Source: Treponema sp. UBA6852
Lineage (GTDB): Bacteria > Spirochaetota > Spirochaetia > Treponematales > Treponemataceae
DNA length: 64,000 bases
Direction of reading: 5' to 3'
NCBI GenBank assembly: GCA_002449305.1
Contig: DKDI01000045.1
Location: 62,337-126,336, forward strand
Part shown: piece by piece, positions 1 to 7,742 of the stretch
Layout of the letters: the number at the start of each line of letters is the position of its first letter
Position numbering within the stretch: the first letter of the stretch is position 1
Notes under the pieces: generated by a model
What the model saw: only the letters and a program-made list of their open reading frames with translations
Databases searched by the model: none
Told to the model about the DNA's origin: nothing
Position numbers and translations under genes: made by a program

Positions 1-2
1 GA

Positions 3-1409
3 CAGATTCAGTCTCAAATTCAAATAATGAGCCAAAAGCAAATTCAGGCTTTAAAACTTTTAGCCATGAACTCAAAAGATTTGAGTGAAGAAATTTATAA
101 AGCTGCGGAAGAAAATCCTGCACTGGTCATAACAAAAGACAAAGCAAATTGGGACGGAACAAAAATATCATCAGCAACTGCAAGCGGAGAAGAAGCAAGT
201 GAAAATTTTCAGGCGGCACTTGAAGCAAAAGCAGATGAGCGGGAATCTTTGCAGGAACATCTTTTGTCGCAGCTGAACGCAATGCGTCTTGGTGCAACTG
301 AAAAAAAATTATGCGAAAAACTTATTTACAATCTTGATGCAAAAGGATTTTATATTCTTGCTCCAATTTCGCTTCTTGATAAAAAAGACAAACTGCAAAC
401 GCCAGGGCTTTTGGAAAAATGCATCGAAATTGTAAGGCAGCTGGAACCTTGCGGCATATGCGTTACAAATACAGAAGAAAGTCTATTCGTACAGGCAAAA
501 CAAAAAGAAAACGCGCCGCTTCTTGCAATTTTTATTTTAGACGGAAAATTAAAATTCCTTGATCCGCCGCGTCCTGAAAAAGTTCTGCAAAAAATTCAAG
601 AATATCTTTTAGAACAAAAAAAGCTTTTTGCAAATTCACAAAATGAAAAATATAAAAATTTAAATCCTACAATTCAAGATGTAGAAAAAGCAATTGATTT
701 TATACGGACGCTTGATCCTTTTCCTGCGCGGAATTTCAGCACAAAAGAAATTCATTTTATTTCTCCAGATGTTTACGTAGAAAAAATTCAGGAAGACTTT
801 CAAAAAAATCAAATTGAAGACAATATTGTTACAAGCGGAAAAAACTCCTGGAATGTGCGGCTTGCAAAGGACAACTTTCCGCAAATTTCCATAAACCCGG
901 AATTTTTAAAACTTGCAAAAAGCAATGCAAAAAATTCTTTATCAATAAAAACTGAAATTAAAAAAGCAAAAGATTTTTTAGACACTTTGGAATTCAGACA
1001 AAACACACTTTTAAAAGCTTGCATCGAAATTGTGCGGATTCAAACCGATTTTTTTCTGCGCGGACAAGGCAATTTAGTTCCCTTAAGACAGCAAGATATT
1101 GCAGACAAACTTAAAGTCCACGAAACAACAATTTCACGAATGGCAAACAGCAAATTTCTTCAATGTGAATGGGGACTTTTTGACATAAAATATTTTTTCA
1201 CAAACGCCGCAAGCAAAAAAAACAAAAGTATAAGCCAAGACAAAGCAATGTCTGAATTAAAAAAAATCCTGAACTCTTCCGCCGGAAAAAAAATGAGCGA
1301 CCAAAAACTTTCAGAGGAACTAGAAAAACTTGGAATAAAAATTGCGCGCAGAACAGTTGCAAAATACAGAAACAAGCTTAGCATAGATTCTTCGTATAAC
1401 AGGCAATAA
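3..1409 (+). CDS. rpoN: RNA polymerase sigma-54 factor RpoN (5' end cut off by window)
   Basis: This is the alternative sigma factor that directs RNA polymerase to -24/-12 promoters and needs an AAA+ activator to melt them. The frame is open to the window edge, and the residues before the first ATG (position 27) continue the Gln-rich region I typical of the family (QIQSQIQI then MSQKQIQALKLL). The real start therefore lies upstream and the gene is partial. A central core-binding domain is followed near residue 360 by a helix-turn-helix (HETTISRM) and, near the C-terminus, by the RpoN box (ARRTVAKYR), which reads the -24 element. hpf follows on the opposite strand, a common neighbour of rpoN. 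Identification is firm. Confidence 0.95.
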   Translation, partial: QIQSQIQIMSQKQIQALKLLAMNSKDLSEEIYKAAEENPALVITKDKANWDGTKISSATASGEEASENFQAALEAKADERESLQEHLLSQLNAMRLGATEKKLCEKLIYNLDAKGFYILAPISLLDKKDKLQTPGLLEKCIEIVRQLEPCGICVTNTEESLFVQAKQKENAPLLAIFILDGKLKFLDPPRPEKVLQKIQEYLLEQKKLFANSQNEKYKNLNPTIQDVEKAIDFIRTLDPFPARNFSTKEIHFISPDVYVEKIQEDFQKNQIEDNIVTSGKNSWNVRLAKDNFPQISINPEFLKLAKSNAKNSLSIKTEIKKAKDFLDTLEFRQNTLLKACIEIVRIQTDFFLRGQGNLVPLRQQDIADKLKVHETTISRMANSKFLQCEWGLFDIKYFFTNAASKKNKSISQDKAMSELKKILNSSAGKKMSDQKLSEELEKLGIKIARRTVAKYRNKLSIDSSYNRQ

Positions 1410-1443
1410 AAAAGGCTGCCCTTTTTAGACAGCCTGATTTTTT
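1405..1443. terminator. Bidirectional intrinsic terminator between rpoN and hpf
   Basis: The arms AGGCTG (1413-1418) and CAGCCT (1430-1435) form a hairpin. It is flanked by an A-run on the left (1408-1413) and six T on the right (1438-1443), so it can end both converging transcripts. Confidence 0.75.
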
Positions 1444-1461
1444 AAAGTTCAGATATAGAAA

Positions 1462-1752
1462 CTACTTTTTCTCCTGGACCTTATCTTTTTCTTTCTTGAT
1501 TTTTGTATCAAGAACATCCATCATTTTGTTAAGCGCAGCTGCAAAGTCAAAATCATCACTTGTAACATGAGCATTTCCGCCCCACCTAAAGTTAACAGTT
1601 GTATCAAAGTAAAATTTCTTGTCTTCCTTTACGTGCATAATCAAGTCAACGATAAGATTTTCAGCATAGCTTATACGTTCCAGTTTTTTGTTGATAAGAG
1701 CTGTCTGGTCTGAATCCAAAGTAAAGCCCTGTGCAGATATTGATTTTGTCAT
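1462..1752 (-). CDS. hpf: Ribosome hibernation-promoting factor (short HPF/YfiA family)
   Basis: A 96-residue protein of the family that binds the 30S decoding centre in starved cells and blocks translation. It has the family's beta-alpha-beta-beta-beta-alpha pattern, with a Lys-rich C-terminal helix (KIKKEKDKVQEKK) and no long-form dimerisation tail. An upstream in-frame codon at 1791 exists, but ATG 1752 is preferred because AGGAG lies at the right distance before it and the family homology starts there (MTKSISAQGF). The location next to rpoN fits the usual rpoN-hpf association, though here the two genes converge. Confidence 0.85.
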   Translation of the reverse strand: MTKSISAQGFTLDSDQTALINKKLERISYAENLIVDLIMHVKEDKKFYFDTTVNFRWGGNAHVTSDDFDFAAALNKMMDVLDTKIKKEKDKVQEKK

Positions 1753-1879
1753 AGTTTTTCTCCTAATAAATATATTTAAATTCCGCAGCAAACTGCCGCC
1801 GCAATCTTTTTAAGATTACACTAATATTATACTACGAAATATTCCAAAAAGCAAAGAAAAGTTTTTTTATAAAAAACGC

Positions 1880-1907
1880 TTGACAGAATCCCGGGGGGGG
1901 GTACAAT
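1880..1907 (+). promoter_or_regulatory. Promoter with a nine-G tract as spacer
   Basis: A consensus -35 TTGACA (1880-1885) and a -10 TACAAT (1902-1907) are separated by 16 bases, of which the last nine are G (1893-1901). Gain of one G gives the optimal 17-base spacer and loss gives 15. The promoter serves the lipoprotein starting at 1937. This is a phase-variable promoter by analogy with poly-G promoters in Neisseria and the tpr genes of Treponema pallidum. Confidence 0.7.
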
Positions 1908-1936
1908 ACAATATCCTATTTTTTCTGGAGGTAAAT

Positions 1937-2251
1937 ATGAAAAAAGGAGTAGGTTTATTGTTGTCTATGCTGATTTTGGCGGCAACACTAACAGGCTGCA
2001 TTTCTATGACACCACTTAGTGATGCAGGGGCTTTTCCAGGTGATGCGCAAAGCTATGAAGTTCTTGGACGCGTAGAAGTAAAATCTTCAGCTACAAATTC
2101 TGGTTACAGCAAGCTTTATGCAGAGGCAAAGAAAAAGTATCCTGAATGCGATGATGTTGTAAATGTAAAAGTTGACGCAAAGAAAACAGTGTTCCTTATT
2201 TTTACATTCAACACTTACGACATGAGCGGAATTGCTATCAGCTATAAATAA
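1937..2251 (+). CDS. Small putative lipoprotein, unknown function
   Basis: The protein has 104 residues. It begins with a positively charged n-region (MKKG), a hydrophobic core and a lipobox LTGC, so Cys at about residue 20 should be lipidated. The mature part is about 85 residues and recognisable only as a small alpha/beta lipoprotein. It contains two further Cys and ends in a hydrophobic beta segment. ATG 1937 is chosen because GGAGG (1927-1931) precedes it; the longer frame from 1880 starts inside the promoter. The gene stands alone between a poly-G promoter and a strong terminator. I do not recognise the family. Confidence 0.75.
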   Translation: MKKGVGLLLSMLILAATLTGCISMTPLSDAGAFPGDAQSYEVLGRVEVKSSATNSGYSKLYAEAKKKYPECDDVVNVKVDAKKTVFLIFTFNTYDMSGIAISYK

Positions 2252-2276
2252 ATCTAAAAATTATTTATAGTAAACT

Positions 2277-2338
2277 GGCTGCCCCAAAAAGCGCATAATG
2301 AAAAAAACTTCATAATGTTCTTTAGGCAGCCTTTTTTT
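2277..2338 (+). terminator. Intrinsic terminator of the lipoprotein gene
   Basis: Perfect arms GGCTGCC (2277-2283) and GGCAGCC (2325-2331) are followed by seven T (2332-2338). The T-run overlaps the stop codon of the convergent Na/Pi transporter gene. Confidence 0.75.
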
Positions 2339-4001
2339 ATTTTGTAAGAGCAAGCTGTTCGGCAATGTTAAAGCAGCGGTCTCCTATTTTTTCTATTTGG
2401 CGCACTAAATCCATGTACAAAAGCTCGGCCTTTACATCCGCACCGTCTTCAAGTCGTTTGCGCGCTATTTTTTTCAAGGCTTTACGTTCTGCGTCAATCT
2501 GAGATTCAAGTTCATTCGCAAAATCAAGCTGCTCCTTTGAAAGCGCTTTGTTGATATTTTTATAGATAAACTGAAGCAACTGGCGGGCAAGTTCAAGATA
2601 AGGAATCAGGCGGTCAAAATCTTCTTTTTTAAATACGTAATGTTTTTCTGTTATGCGCTTTAAATAAACGCCAATGCTTAGGCAGTCATCAGACATAGAC
2701 TCAAGCTCGCCCGTAATTGAAATCATCACATTGATATTTTCACGGAGTTTATCATCAATATCAAGCTGGGCGCATTTTAAAAGATACTTTGTAAGCTGTT
2801 CCTGCATTTGGTCAAGGTAATCTTCTTCACGCACAAGATTGTCATAATGGTCCACAACAAAACGCCCAGACAAATCAGTAAGTCCGTACTGAAGCCTGTC
2901 AAACATCTGCACAGAAATATCAGCCATACGCCTTACTTCCATTTGCGCTGAAACAACAGGAATTGTAGGAGACTCATGCGCGGCACGTTCAGGAAATTCA
3001 AACTTATATATAGAAGGAAGCGAAGCCTTGTCGTCTTTTATGATAAGATGTGTAAGCTTGCAAAGCGGATTTATAAACGGCATAAAGAAAACTGCGCCGA
3101 TTATATTGAACATTGAATGAAGCATTGCTATGTGCATTGTAATATTTTCTGTAACAACTCCAGGAACTATTAAATCTACAAGCTGCGTAAAAGGCTTTAT
3201 AAAAATCAAGGCGACAATTGCGGTTACAGAATTGAACAGAACATGGACAAGCATTGTGCGCTTTGCATTTGCATTTGCTCCGAACGAAGCCATGATAGAA
3301 TCTATAGTCGAGCCAACGTTGCTTCCAATTATAATTGCCGCAGAAAATTCCCAAGTAAGAATCTGGTTGTAAGCCATCGTAATTACAATCGCCGTCATAG
3401 CGGAAGAAGAATGAATCATCGCAGTAACAACAATTCCGATTACAAAAGCAATAAGATAGCTAAAAGTTCCTTTGTCCTGCAAGGCTGGAAGAAAATTCAT
3501 TGCGCCTGAATTAAGCGAAATCGTGCTAGAAAGCCACTGCAACGCAATAAAAAGAATTCCAAATCCCATAATGGCCTGACCCAGCCCCGGATTTTTAATT
3601 TTCTTTATGACTGTAAAAAGATAGCCAATGCCAAAAAGCGGAATCGCAAATGCTGAAATTTCAAAGTTAAAGCCGAATATCGCGACAATCCAAGCCGTTA
3701 TCGTTGTTCCGACATTCGCGCCCAAAATCACGGCAATCGATTTGCTTAGCTCAATAAGTCCGGCGTTTACAAAAGAAACAACCATGACAGTTGTAGCCCC
3801 GGAAGACTGAATTATCATAGTCAAAAAACAGCCTGTAAAAAATCCGGTAAAACGGTTTCCCGTCATAAGATGAAGAGCAGCCTGAAGTTTGTCTCCCGCA
3901 GACTTCTGGATTCCATCGCTCATCATTTTCATTCCAAAAAGAAGAAAACAAAGACTGCCAAAAAACTGAAGGAATATAGACAATATACTCGAAATGCTCA
4001 T
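2337..4001 (-). CDS. Na+/phosphate cotransporter family protein with PhoU-like tail
   Basis: A 554-residue inner-membrane protein. The first about 310 residues hold several membrane segments in two related halves, each with the Gln-Ser-Ser motif of the family (IQSSGATTV and IHSSSAMTA). The C-terminal about 200 residues are helical and PhoU-like, a domain that in relatives tunes phosphate uptake. The substrate is probably inorganic phosphate with Na+, but this is inferred from the family. There is no Shine-Dalgarno sequence. A perfect TATAAT (4008-4013 on the minus strand) ends exactly six bases before the ATG, so the mRNA is predicted to be leaderless. Confidence 0.88.
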   Translation of the reverse strand: MSISSILSIFLQFFGSLCFLLFGMKMMSDGIQKSAGDKLQAALHLMTGNRFTGFFTGCFLTMIIQSSGATTVMVVSFVNAGLIELSKSIAVILGANVGTTITAWIVAIFGFNFEISAFAIPLFGIGYLFTVIKKIKNPGLGQAIMGFGILFIALQWLSSTISLNSGAMNFLPALQDKGTFSYLIAFVIGIVVTAMIHSSSAMTAIVITMAYNQILTWEFSAAIIIGSNVGSTIDSIMASFGANANAKRTMLVHVLFNSVTAIVALIFIKPFTQLVDLIVPGVVTENITMHIAMLHSMFNIIGAVFFMPFINPLCKLTHLIIKDDKASLPSIYKFEFPERAAHESPTIPVVSAQMEVRRMADISVQMFDRLQYGLTDLSGRFVVDHYDNLVREEDYLDQMQEQLTKYLLKCAQLDIDDKLRENINVMISITGELESMSDDCLSIGVYLKRITEKHYVFKKEDFDRLIPYLELARQLLQFIYKNINKALSKEQLDFANELESQIDAERKALKKIARKRLEDGADVKAELLYMDLVRQIEKIGDRCFNIAEQLALTK

Positions 4002-4156
4002 AAGCCGATTATACAGAAAAATACCACGAATTTAAAGCAAAAAGTTGAGGCAGATTTGATGATTACGAACCGAAAAAATATTTAACTTTGCACATGAAAA
4101 CAGAATCAAAAAACAGACAATGCAAATAAAAATTTTTGCATGGATTTCTTTTCCCT

Positions 4157-4696
4157 TTAGTACTGGATTTTCATCACGCCGAACGACTTAAAGCGCGAAT
4201 CACTGACAGCATAACAACGGCTTGTAACACCATTGATGTCGTCTTTTTTTGTGCTGTCGATAAAATAGACATTGTCGTTTTCCATGCGATCAAAAAGCGC
4301 GATATGCGACACATTAGAAGAATCCGCCTCGCCCATAAAAATCAAGTCGCCCTGCCGCATTTCCTCCAGCGCAACATGGGACGAAGCGTTTTCGTACATA
4401 TAAGATGCCGTCATGTCCGAAACAAGCAGAGAATATTTTGTATCAACCATTGCATATTTGTAGCACATCACGACAAGCCCAGAGCAGTCTATGGCAATCG
4501 CAGAACGGACTGGAGGCTGGCCGCCTAGCTCGTAAACCGCATCAGAATCTTTGTACAACTCGGCAAAACGGAAAGCACGAGAGGCAATTTCCGCAGGACA
4601 ATCAATCACAGTGCTGTCATCGGAATCATTGCTAAAATTGCAGGAATAAAACAGAATGGAAAAACAAAAAAGTGCAAATAAAAATTTGCCTTTCAT
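4157..4696 (-). CDS. NlpC/P60-family lipoprotein peptidase
   Basis: A likely cell-wall hydrolase of the papain-like NlpC/P60 superfamily. The signal peptide ends in a lipobox-like FYSC, so the enzyme is probably membrane-anchored. The catalytic Cys is in DCSGLVVMC and the catalytic His in SHIALFDR, in the usual order; a third polar residue follows at the expected distance. ATG 4696 (MKGKFLF) is preferred. An in-frame ATG at 4720 would add MLWTGGVK, and the eight-G run (4702-4709) lies between the two starts. From the short start that G-run is the Shine-Dalgarno sequence; from the long start it is coding, so slippage would shift the frame. Confidence 0.82.
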   Translation of the reverse strand: MKGKFLFALFCFSILFYSCNFSNDSDDSTVIDCPAEIASRAFRFAELYKDSDAVYELGGQPPVRSAIAIDCSGLVVMCYKYAMVDTKYSLLVSDMTASYMYENASSHVALEEMRQGDLIFMGEADSSNVSHIALFDRMENDNVYFIDSTKKDDINGVTSRCYAVSDSRFKSFGVMKIQY

Positions 4697-4701
4697 TTTT
4701 A

Positions 4702-4709
4702 CCCCCCCC
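4702..4709 (-). repeat. Eight-G homopolymer at a translation start
   Basis: Eight C on the + strand read as eight G in the mRNA of the NlpC/P60 lipoprotein, five bases before the preferred ATG at 4696. No other ribosome-binding sequence is present, so the tract must act as the Shine-Dalgarno site. Confidence 0.8.
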
Positions 4710-4792
4710 GTCCATAACATTTGCGAGATTGATAAAATTAAGATTTTAATAAGCGCATTATACCACGAAACGCAGAGTTTGCAATGTAATAA

Positions 4793-4826
4793 TAAAAAAA
4801 TCCCACCGGAAGAAATCCCGGTGGGA
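4793..4826 (-). terminator. Intrinsic terminator of pckG
   Basis: Perfect nine-base arms TCCCACCGG and CCGGTGGGA (4801-4809, 4818-4826) are followed on the minus strand by a T-run opposite 4794-4800. Confidence 0.8.
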
Positions 4827-4835
4827 CAGATTTGC

Positions 4836-4859
4836 CTAGTTTGCTTTTCAGCAAACTAG
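4836..4859. repeat. Inverted repeat downstream of pckG
   Basis: Perfect ten-base arms CTAGTTTGCT (4836-4845) and AGCAAACTAG (4850-4859) with a four-base loop. It lies between the pckG stop and its terminator and resembles hairpins at 44782-44817 and 63654-63674. Confidence 0.7.
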
Positions 4860-4869
4860 CTCGACAAAT

Positions 4870-6723
4870 CTAAGCTTTATTCAAGCGGCTTTCCAAATCA
4901 TCCAAGCAAGCAGACAATTCTTTTGGAAGATGTTTGCCGAACTTTGGATAGTGGTTTTCGCGGATGTCTTTGCATTCCTTGAGCCAGCCTTCCTTGTCAA
5001 CTGCTGTGATTGCAGGAATCTGTGCTTTGTAAACGTCAGCAAGACCGTCAAGGTTGAGAGCACCTTCTTTTGGCATAAATCCGATTGGTGTGTCAACGTA
5101 GTTGTCTTTTCCGTCGCAGCGGTCAAAAATCCATGCAAGAACGCGGCTGTTGTCGCCGTATCCTGGCCACATGAATCCACCTGGAAGATCCTTGTTGTCT
5201 TCGTCCTTGCGGAACCAGTTAACGTAGAAAATCTTAGGAAGCTTGTCTTTGTCAGCAGCAGCGTTTCCAACGTCGATCCAGTGCTGGAAGTAGTCGCCCA
5301 TGTTGTATCCGCAGAATGGAAGAATTGCGAATGGGTCGCGGCGGATTTTTCCAACCTGGCTGGCGTCGATTGTAGAAGCGGCAGTAATTTCTGAACCTAC
5401 GATAGATCCAAGGAATACACCGTGGTTCCAGTTGCGGCTCTGATGTACAAGCGGAACTGTTGAAGGACGGCGTCCACCGAACAAGATTGCGCTGATTGGT
5501 ACACCTTCTGGAGATTCCCAGTCAGAAGCGATACAAGGACACTGTTTTGCAGGTGCTGTAAAGCGTGCGTTTGGATGAGCGAATTCTTCGCCCTTAGGAG
5601 ACTTGTCTTTTGGAAGAGCATCGCGTGTGTTGCCTTTCCAGTCAACAAGTTTGCCCTTTGCAGGATAACCGATTCCTTCCCACCAAACATCTCCGTCTTC
5701 TGTAAGAGCGCAGTTTGTGAAGATTGTGTTCTTTGAGGCAGCTTCAAGAGCGTTCTTGTTAGATTCAGCAGATGTTCCTGGAGCAACACCGAAGAATCCT
5801 GCTTCTGGGTTGATAGCGTAAAGACGACCGTCTTTTCCGAATTTCATCCAGGCAATATCATCGCCGACTGTTTCAACTTTCCAGCCAGGGATTGTAGGAA
5901 TAAGCATTGCGAGGTTTGTTTTTCCACAAGCAGATGGGAATGCGCCAGTAACGTATTTAACTTCGCCCTGTGGGTTTGTAAGTTTTAGGATAAGCATGTG
6001 TTCAGCAAGCCAGCCTTCTTCGCGTGCGATTACAGTTGCAATACGGAGTGCGAAACATTTCTTTCCAAGAAGAGCGTTTCCACCGTATCCAGAACCGTAA
6101 GACCAGATAAGGCGTTCTTCTGGGAACTGGCTGATGTATTTGTGTTCAACATCTGCGCAAGGCCAAACACCGTTGTCTTTTTCGCCGTTGTTGAGCGGTT
6201 TTCCGACTGAGTGAAGACATGGAACAAAGTCTCCGTCTGTGCCGAAGTATTCCCAAACTTTCTCGCCGGCGCGTGTCATGATGTCCATATTAAGAACAAC
6301 GTATTCAGAATCCGTAAGTTCGATTCCGTATTTTGCAATCGGTGAGCCAAGAGGTCCCATGCAGAACGGAATAACATACATTGTTCTTCCGTGCATACAT
6401 CCTGTGTAAAGACCTTTCATTGTAGCCTTGAGCTCTTTAGGATCAATCCAGTGGTTTGTAGGACCTGCATCCTCTTCCTTTACAGAAGAAATGAATGTGC
6501 GTGACTCAACACGTGCGACATCACTAGGAAGCGAACGGAAAAGGAAGCTGTTTGGCTTTTTTGTAAGCGGAGTTGCAAGGCCTGCATCAACGCATTTTTT
6601 CATAAGGCGGTCATATTCGGCTGTAGAACCATCGCAAACAACAACATTGTCCGGCTCACACATCTTAACACATTCTTCAATCCATGCCTTGATTTTGGCA
6701 TGCTTGATGTCATTAACTGTCAT
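4870..6723 (-). CDS. pckG: Phosphoenolpyruvate carboxykinase (GTP)
   Basis: A 617-residue cytosolic enzyme interconverting oxaloacetate + GTP and phosphoenolpyruvate + CO2 + GDP. In fermentative bacteria it often runs in the carboxylating direction toward succinate. The length and the signature FPSACGKTNL, which contains the P-loop Lys-Thr and the reactive hyper-conserved Cys, identify the GTP class rather than the ATP class. Other family blocks are visible (GSGYGGNALLGKKC, FGGRRPSTVPLV, and NWFRKDEDNK near the C-terminus). The start is fixed by GGAG seven bases before ATG 6723. It is a single-gene unit ending in a strong terminator at 4793-4826. G/C-rich synonymous codon choice compared with neighbours suggests high expression. 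Confidence 0.96.
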   Translation of the reverse strand: MTVNDIKHAKIKAWIEECVKMCEPDNVVVCDGSTAEYDRLMKKCVDAGLATPLTKKPNSFLFRSLPSDVARVESRTFISSVKEEDAGPTNHWIDPKELKATMKGLYTGCMHGRTMYVIPFCMGPLGSPIAKYGIELTDSEYVVLNMDIMTRAGEKVWEYFGTDGDFVPCLHSVGKPLNNGEKDNGVWPCADVEHKYISQFPEERLIWSYGSGYGGNALLGKKCFALRIATVIAREEGWLAEHMLILKLTNPQGEVKYVTGAFPSACGKTNLAMLIPTIPGWKVETVGDDIAWMKFGKDGRLYAINPEAGFFGVAPGTSAESNKNALEAASKNTIFTNCALTEDGDVWWEGIGYPAKGKLVDWKGNTRDALPKDKSPKGEEFAHPNARFTAPAKQCPCIASDWESPEGVPISAILFGGRRPSTVPLVHQSRNWNHGVFLGSIVGSEITAASTIDASQVGKIRRDPFAILPFCGYNMGDYFQHWIDVGNAAADKDKLPKIFYVNWFRKDEDNKDLPGGFMWPGYGDNSRVLAWIFDRCDGKDNYVDTPIGFMPKEGALNLDGLADVYKAQIPAITAVDKEGWLKECKDIRENHYPKFGKHLPKELSACLDDLESRLNKA

Positions 6724-6908
6724 TCGATTACTCCTATGCTTAGAGTCAGAATTGAAATAGCTTGAAGCCTTCTGATTCCATATAGAATAAATATACTTTT
6801 TTTTCTGATGATTTTCAATAGACGATGTAAAAAGAAGTTCATATCAATCTTGCAAAATCTATAATTTTTTCTTATCAATTAAATTTAGGCAAAAGCAATA
6901 TTTAAAAA

Positions 6909-6934
6909 TAAAAAAGGCAGCGTAAAACTGCCTT
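6909..6934 (-). terminator. Intrinsic terminator after tRNA-Arg / efp
   Basis: Arms AAGGCAG (6914-6920) and CTGCCTT (6928-6934) are followed on the minus strand by a T-run. It ends the transcript carrying efp and tRNA-Arg. Confidence 0.75.
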
Positions 6935-6955
6935 GAATCTAAAAAAAAACAACTT

Positions 6956-7030
6956 TGACCCTCGCGGGGTTCGAACTCGCTACCTACAGCTTAGGAGGCT
7001 GTCGCTCTATCCATAGTGAGCTAGGGGGTC
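6956..7030 (-). tRNA. tRNA-Arg (anticodon CCT)
   Basis: The minus strand folds as a full cloverleaf: seven-base acceptor stem (GACCCCC / GAGGGTC), D-arm AGCTC...GAGC, anticodon stem ACAGC/GCTGT with loop CTCCTAA, and T-arm with GTTCGAA. The anticodon CCT reads AGG. One acceptor pair is a C-A mismatch (position 6 with 67). The discriminator base is A and CCA is not encoded. The gene lies 46 bases downstream of efp on the same strand, separated by a perfect ten-base hairpin at 7037-7067, so it is probably processed from the efp transcript. Confidence 0.93.
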
Positions 7031-7036
7031 ATGGTA

Positions 7037-7067
7037 TTCCAAAGGAAAGAAAAACAATCCTTTGGAA
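7037..7067 (-). repeat. Hairpin between efp and tRNA-Arg
   Basis: Perfect arms TTCCAAAGGA (7037-7046) and TCCTTTGGAA (7058-7067) with an 11-base loop. No T-run follows on the minus strand, so an mRNA-end or processing structure is more likely than a terminator. Confidence 0.65.
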
Positions 7068-7076
7068 ACATAAATT

Positions 7077-7649
7077 TTATTTGTCTTTTGCTCTTTCTAC
7101 AAATGAACCGTCTCTTGTGTCGATTACAATTTTATCATCCGTGTTGCAGAACAAAGGAACTCTTACTTCCATTCCTGTATCAAGAGTTGCAGGCTTCAAA
7201 GATTTTCCAGAAGTATCTCCCTTAATTCCTGGCTCGCAATATGTGATTACACGGACAACATTGATAGGAAGTTTTACGCCAACTGGTTTTCCTTCATAAT
7301 ATGTGATTGTAACATCGTAGTCATCATCCGGAGAAATGTATCCAGCGTTGTCTCCAAGGTCTTCCTTTGAAAGCATAACATCTTCGTAAGTTTCCTGATC
7401 CATAAAGTGAAAATCATCACCGTCGATATAAGAAAGCTTTACATTTTTTTCTACAAGGTCAACATCGTCAAATTTTTCACCAGCGTCAAGACCCAAATCC
7501 TGAGTTCCGCCTGTAACAATATTTTTTACACGAAGCTTTACTGTAATTCCCTGGCGTCCAGCTTTCTGGCCAAGCATTTTCTGAACAATAAAAGGAGAGC
7601 CTTCAAACATAAAAGCTGTTCCAACTTTAATTTCGTTTGTTGATAACAT
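7077..7649 (-). CDS. efp: Translation elongation factor P
   Basis: A 190-residue factor that binds between the ribosomal P and E sites and relieves stalling at consecutive prolines. Three beta-barrel domains (KOW-like, then two OB folds) are expected from length and sequence. The tip of the first domain reads QKAGRQG, placing Arg at residue 32, where lysine-type EF-Ps carry Lys. Arg32 is the residue rhamnosylated by EarP in Pseudomonas and Neisseria, and an earP gene lies directly upstream. The start ATG 7649 has AAGGAAG in front. A strong promoter (TTGCAA-17-TATAAT, 7683-7711) allows expression apart from earP. Confidence 0.96.
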   Translation of the reverse strand: MLSTNEIKVGTAFMFEGSPFIVQKMLGQKAGRQGITVKLRVKNIVTGGTQDLGLDAGEKFDDVDLVEKNVKLSYIDGDDFHFMDQETYEDVMLSKEDLGDNAGYISPDDDYDVTITYYEGKPVGVKLPINVVRVITYCEPGIKGDTSGKSLKPATLDTGMEVRVPLFCNTDDKIVIDTRDGSFVERAKDK

Positions 7650-7682
7650 AATAAACTTCCTTGATTATAAACTTGCTACTCG

Positions 7683-7711
7683 ATTATATATGAACTGAAA
7701 TAAAATTGCAA
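7683..7711 (-). promoter_or_regulatory. Promoter of efp
   Basis: On the minus strand, -35 TTGCAA (7706-7711) and -10 TATAAT (7683-7688) are separated by 17 bases, just upstream of the efp Shine-Dalgarno. Confidence 0.75.
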
Positions 7712-7742
7712 CATTTCAAAATGCAGGCAAAATAAATTTACT

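Noticed and set aside
4881..6760. Several long frames opposite and in other frames of pckG
   Set aside because: pckG is strongly codon-biased and G/C-richer, which makes stop codons rare in other frames. None has a start signal or a recognisable product.
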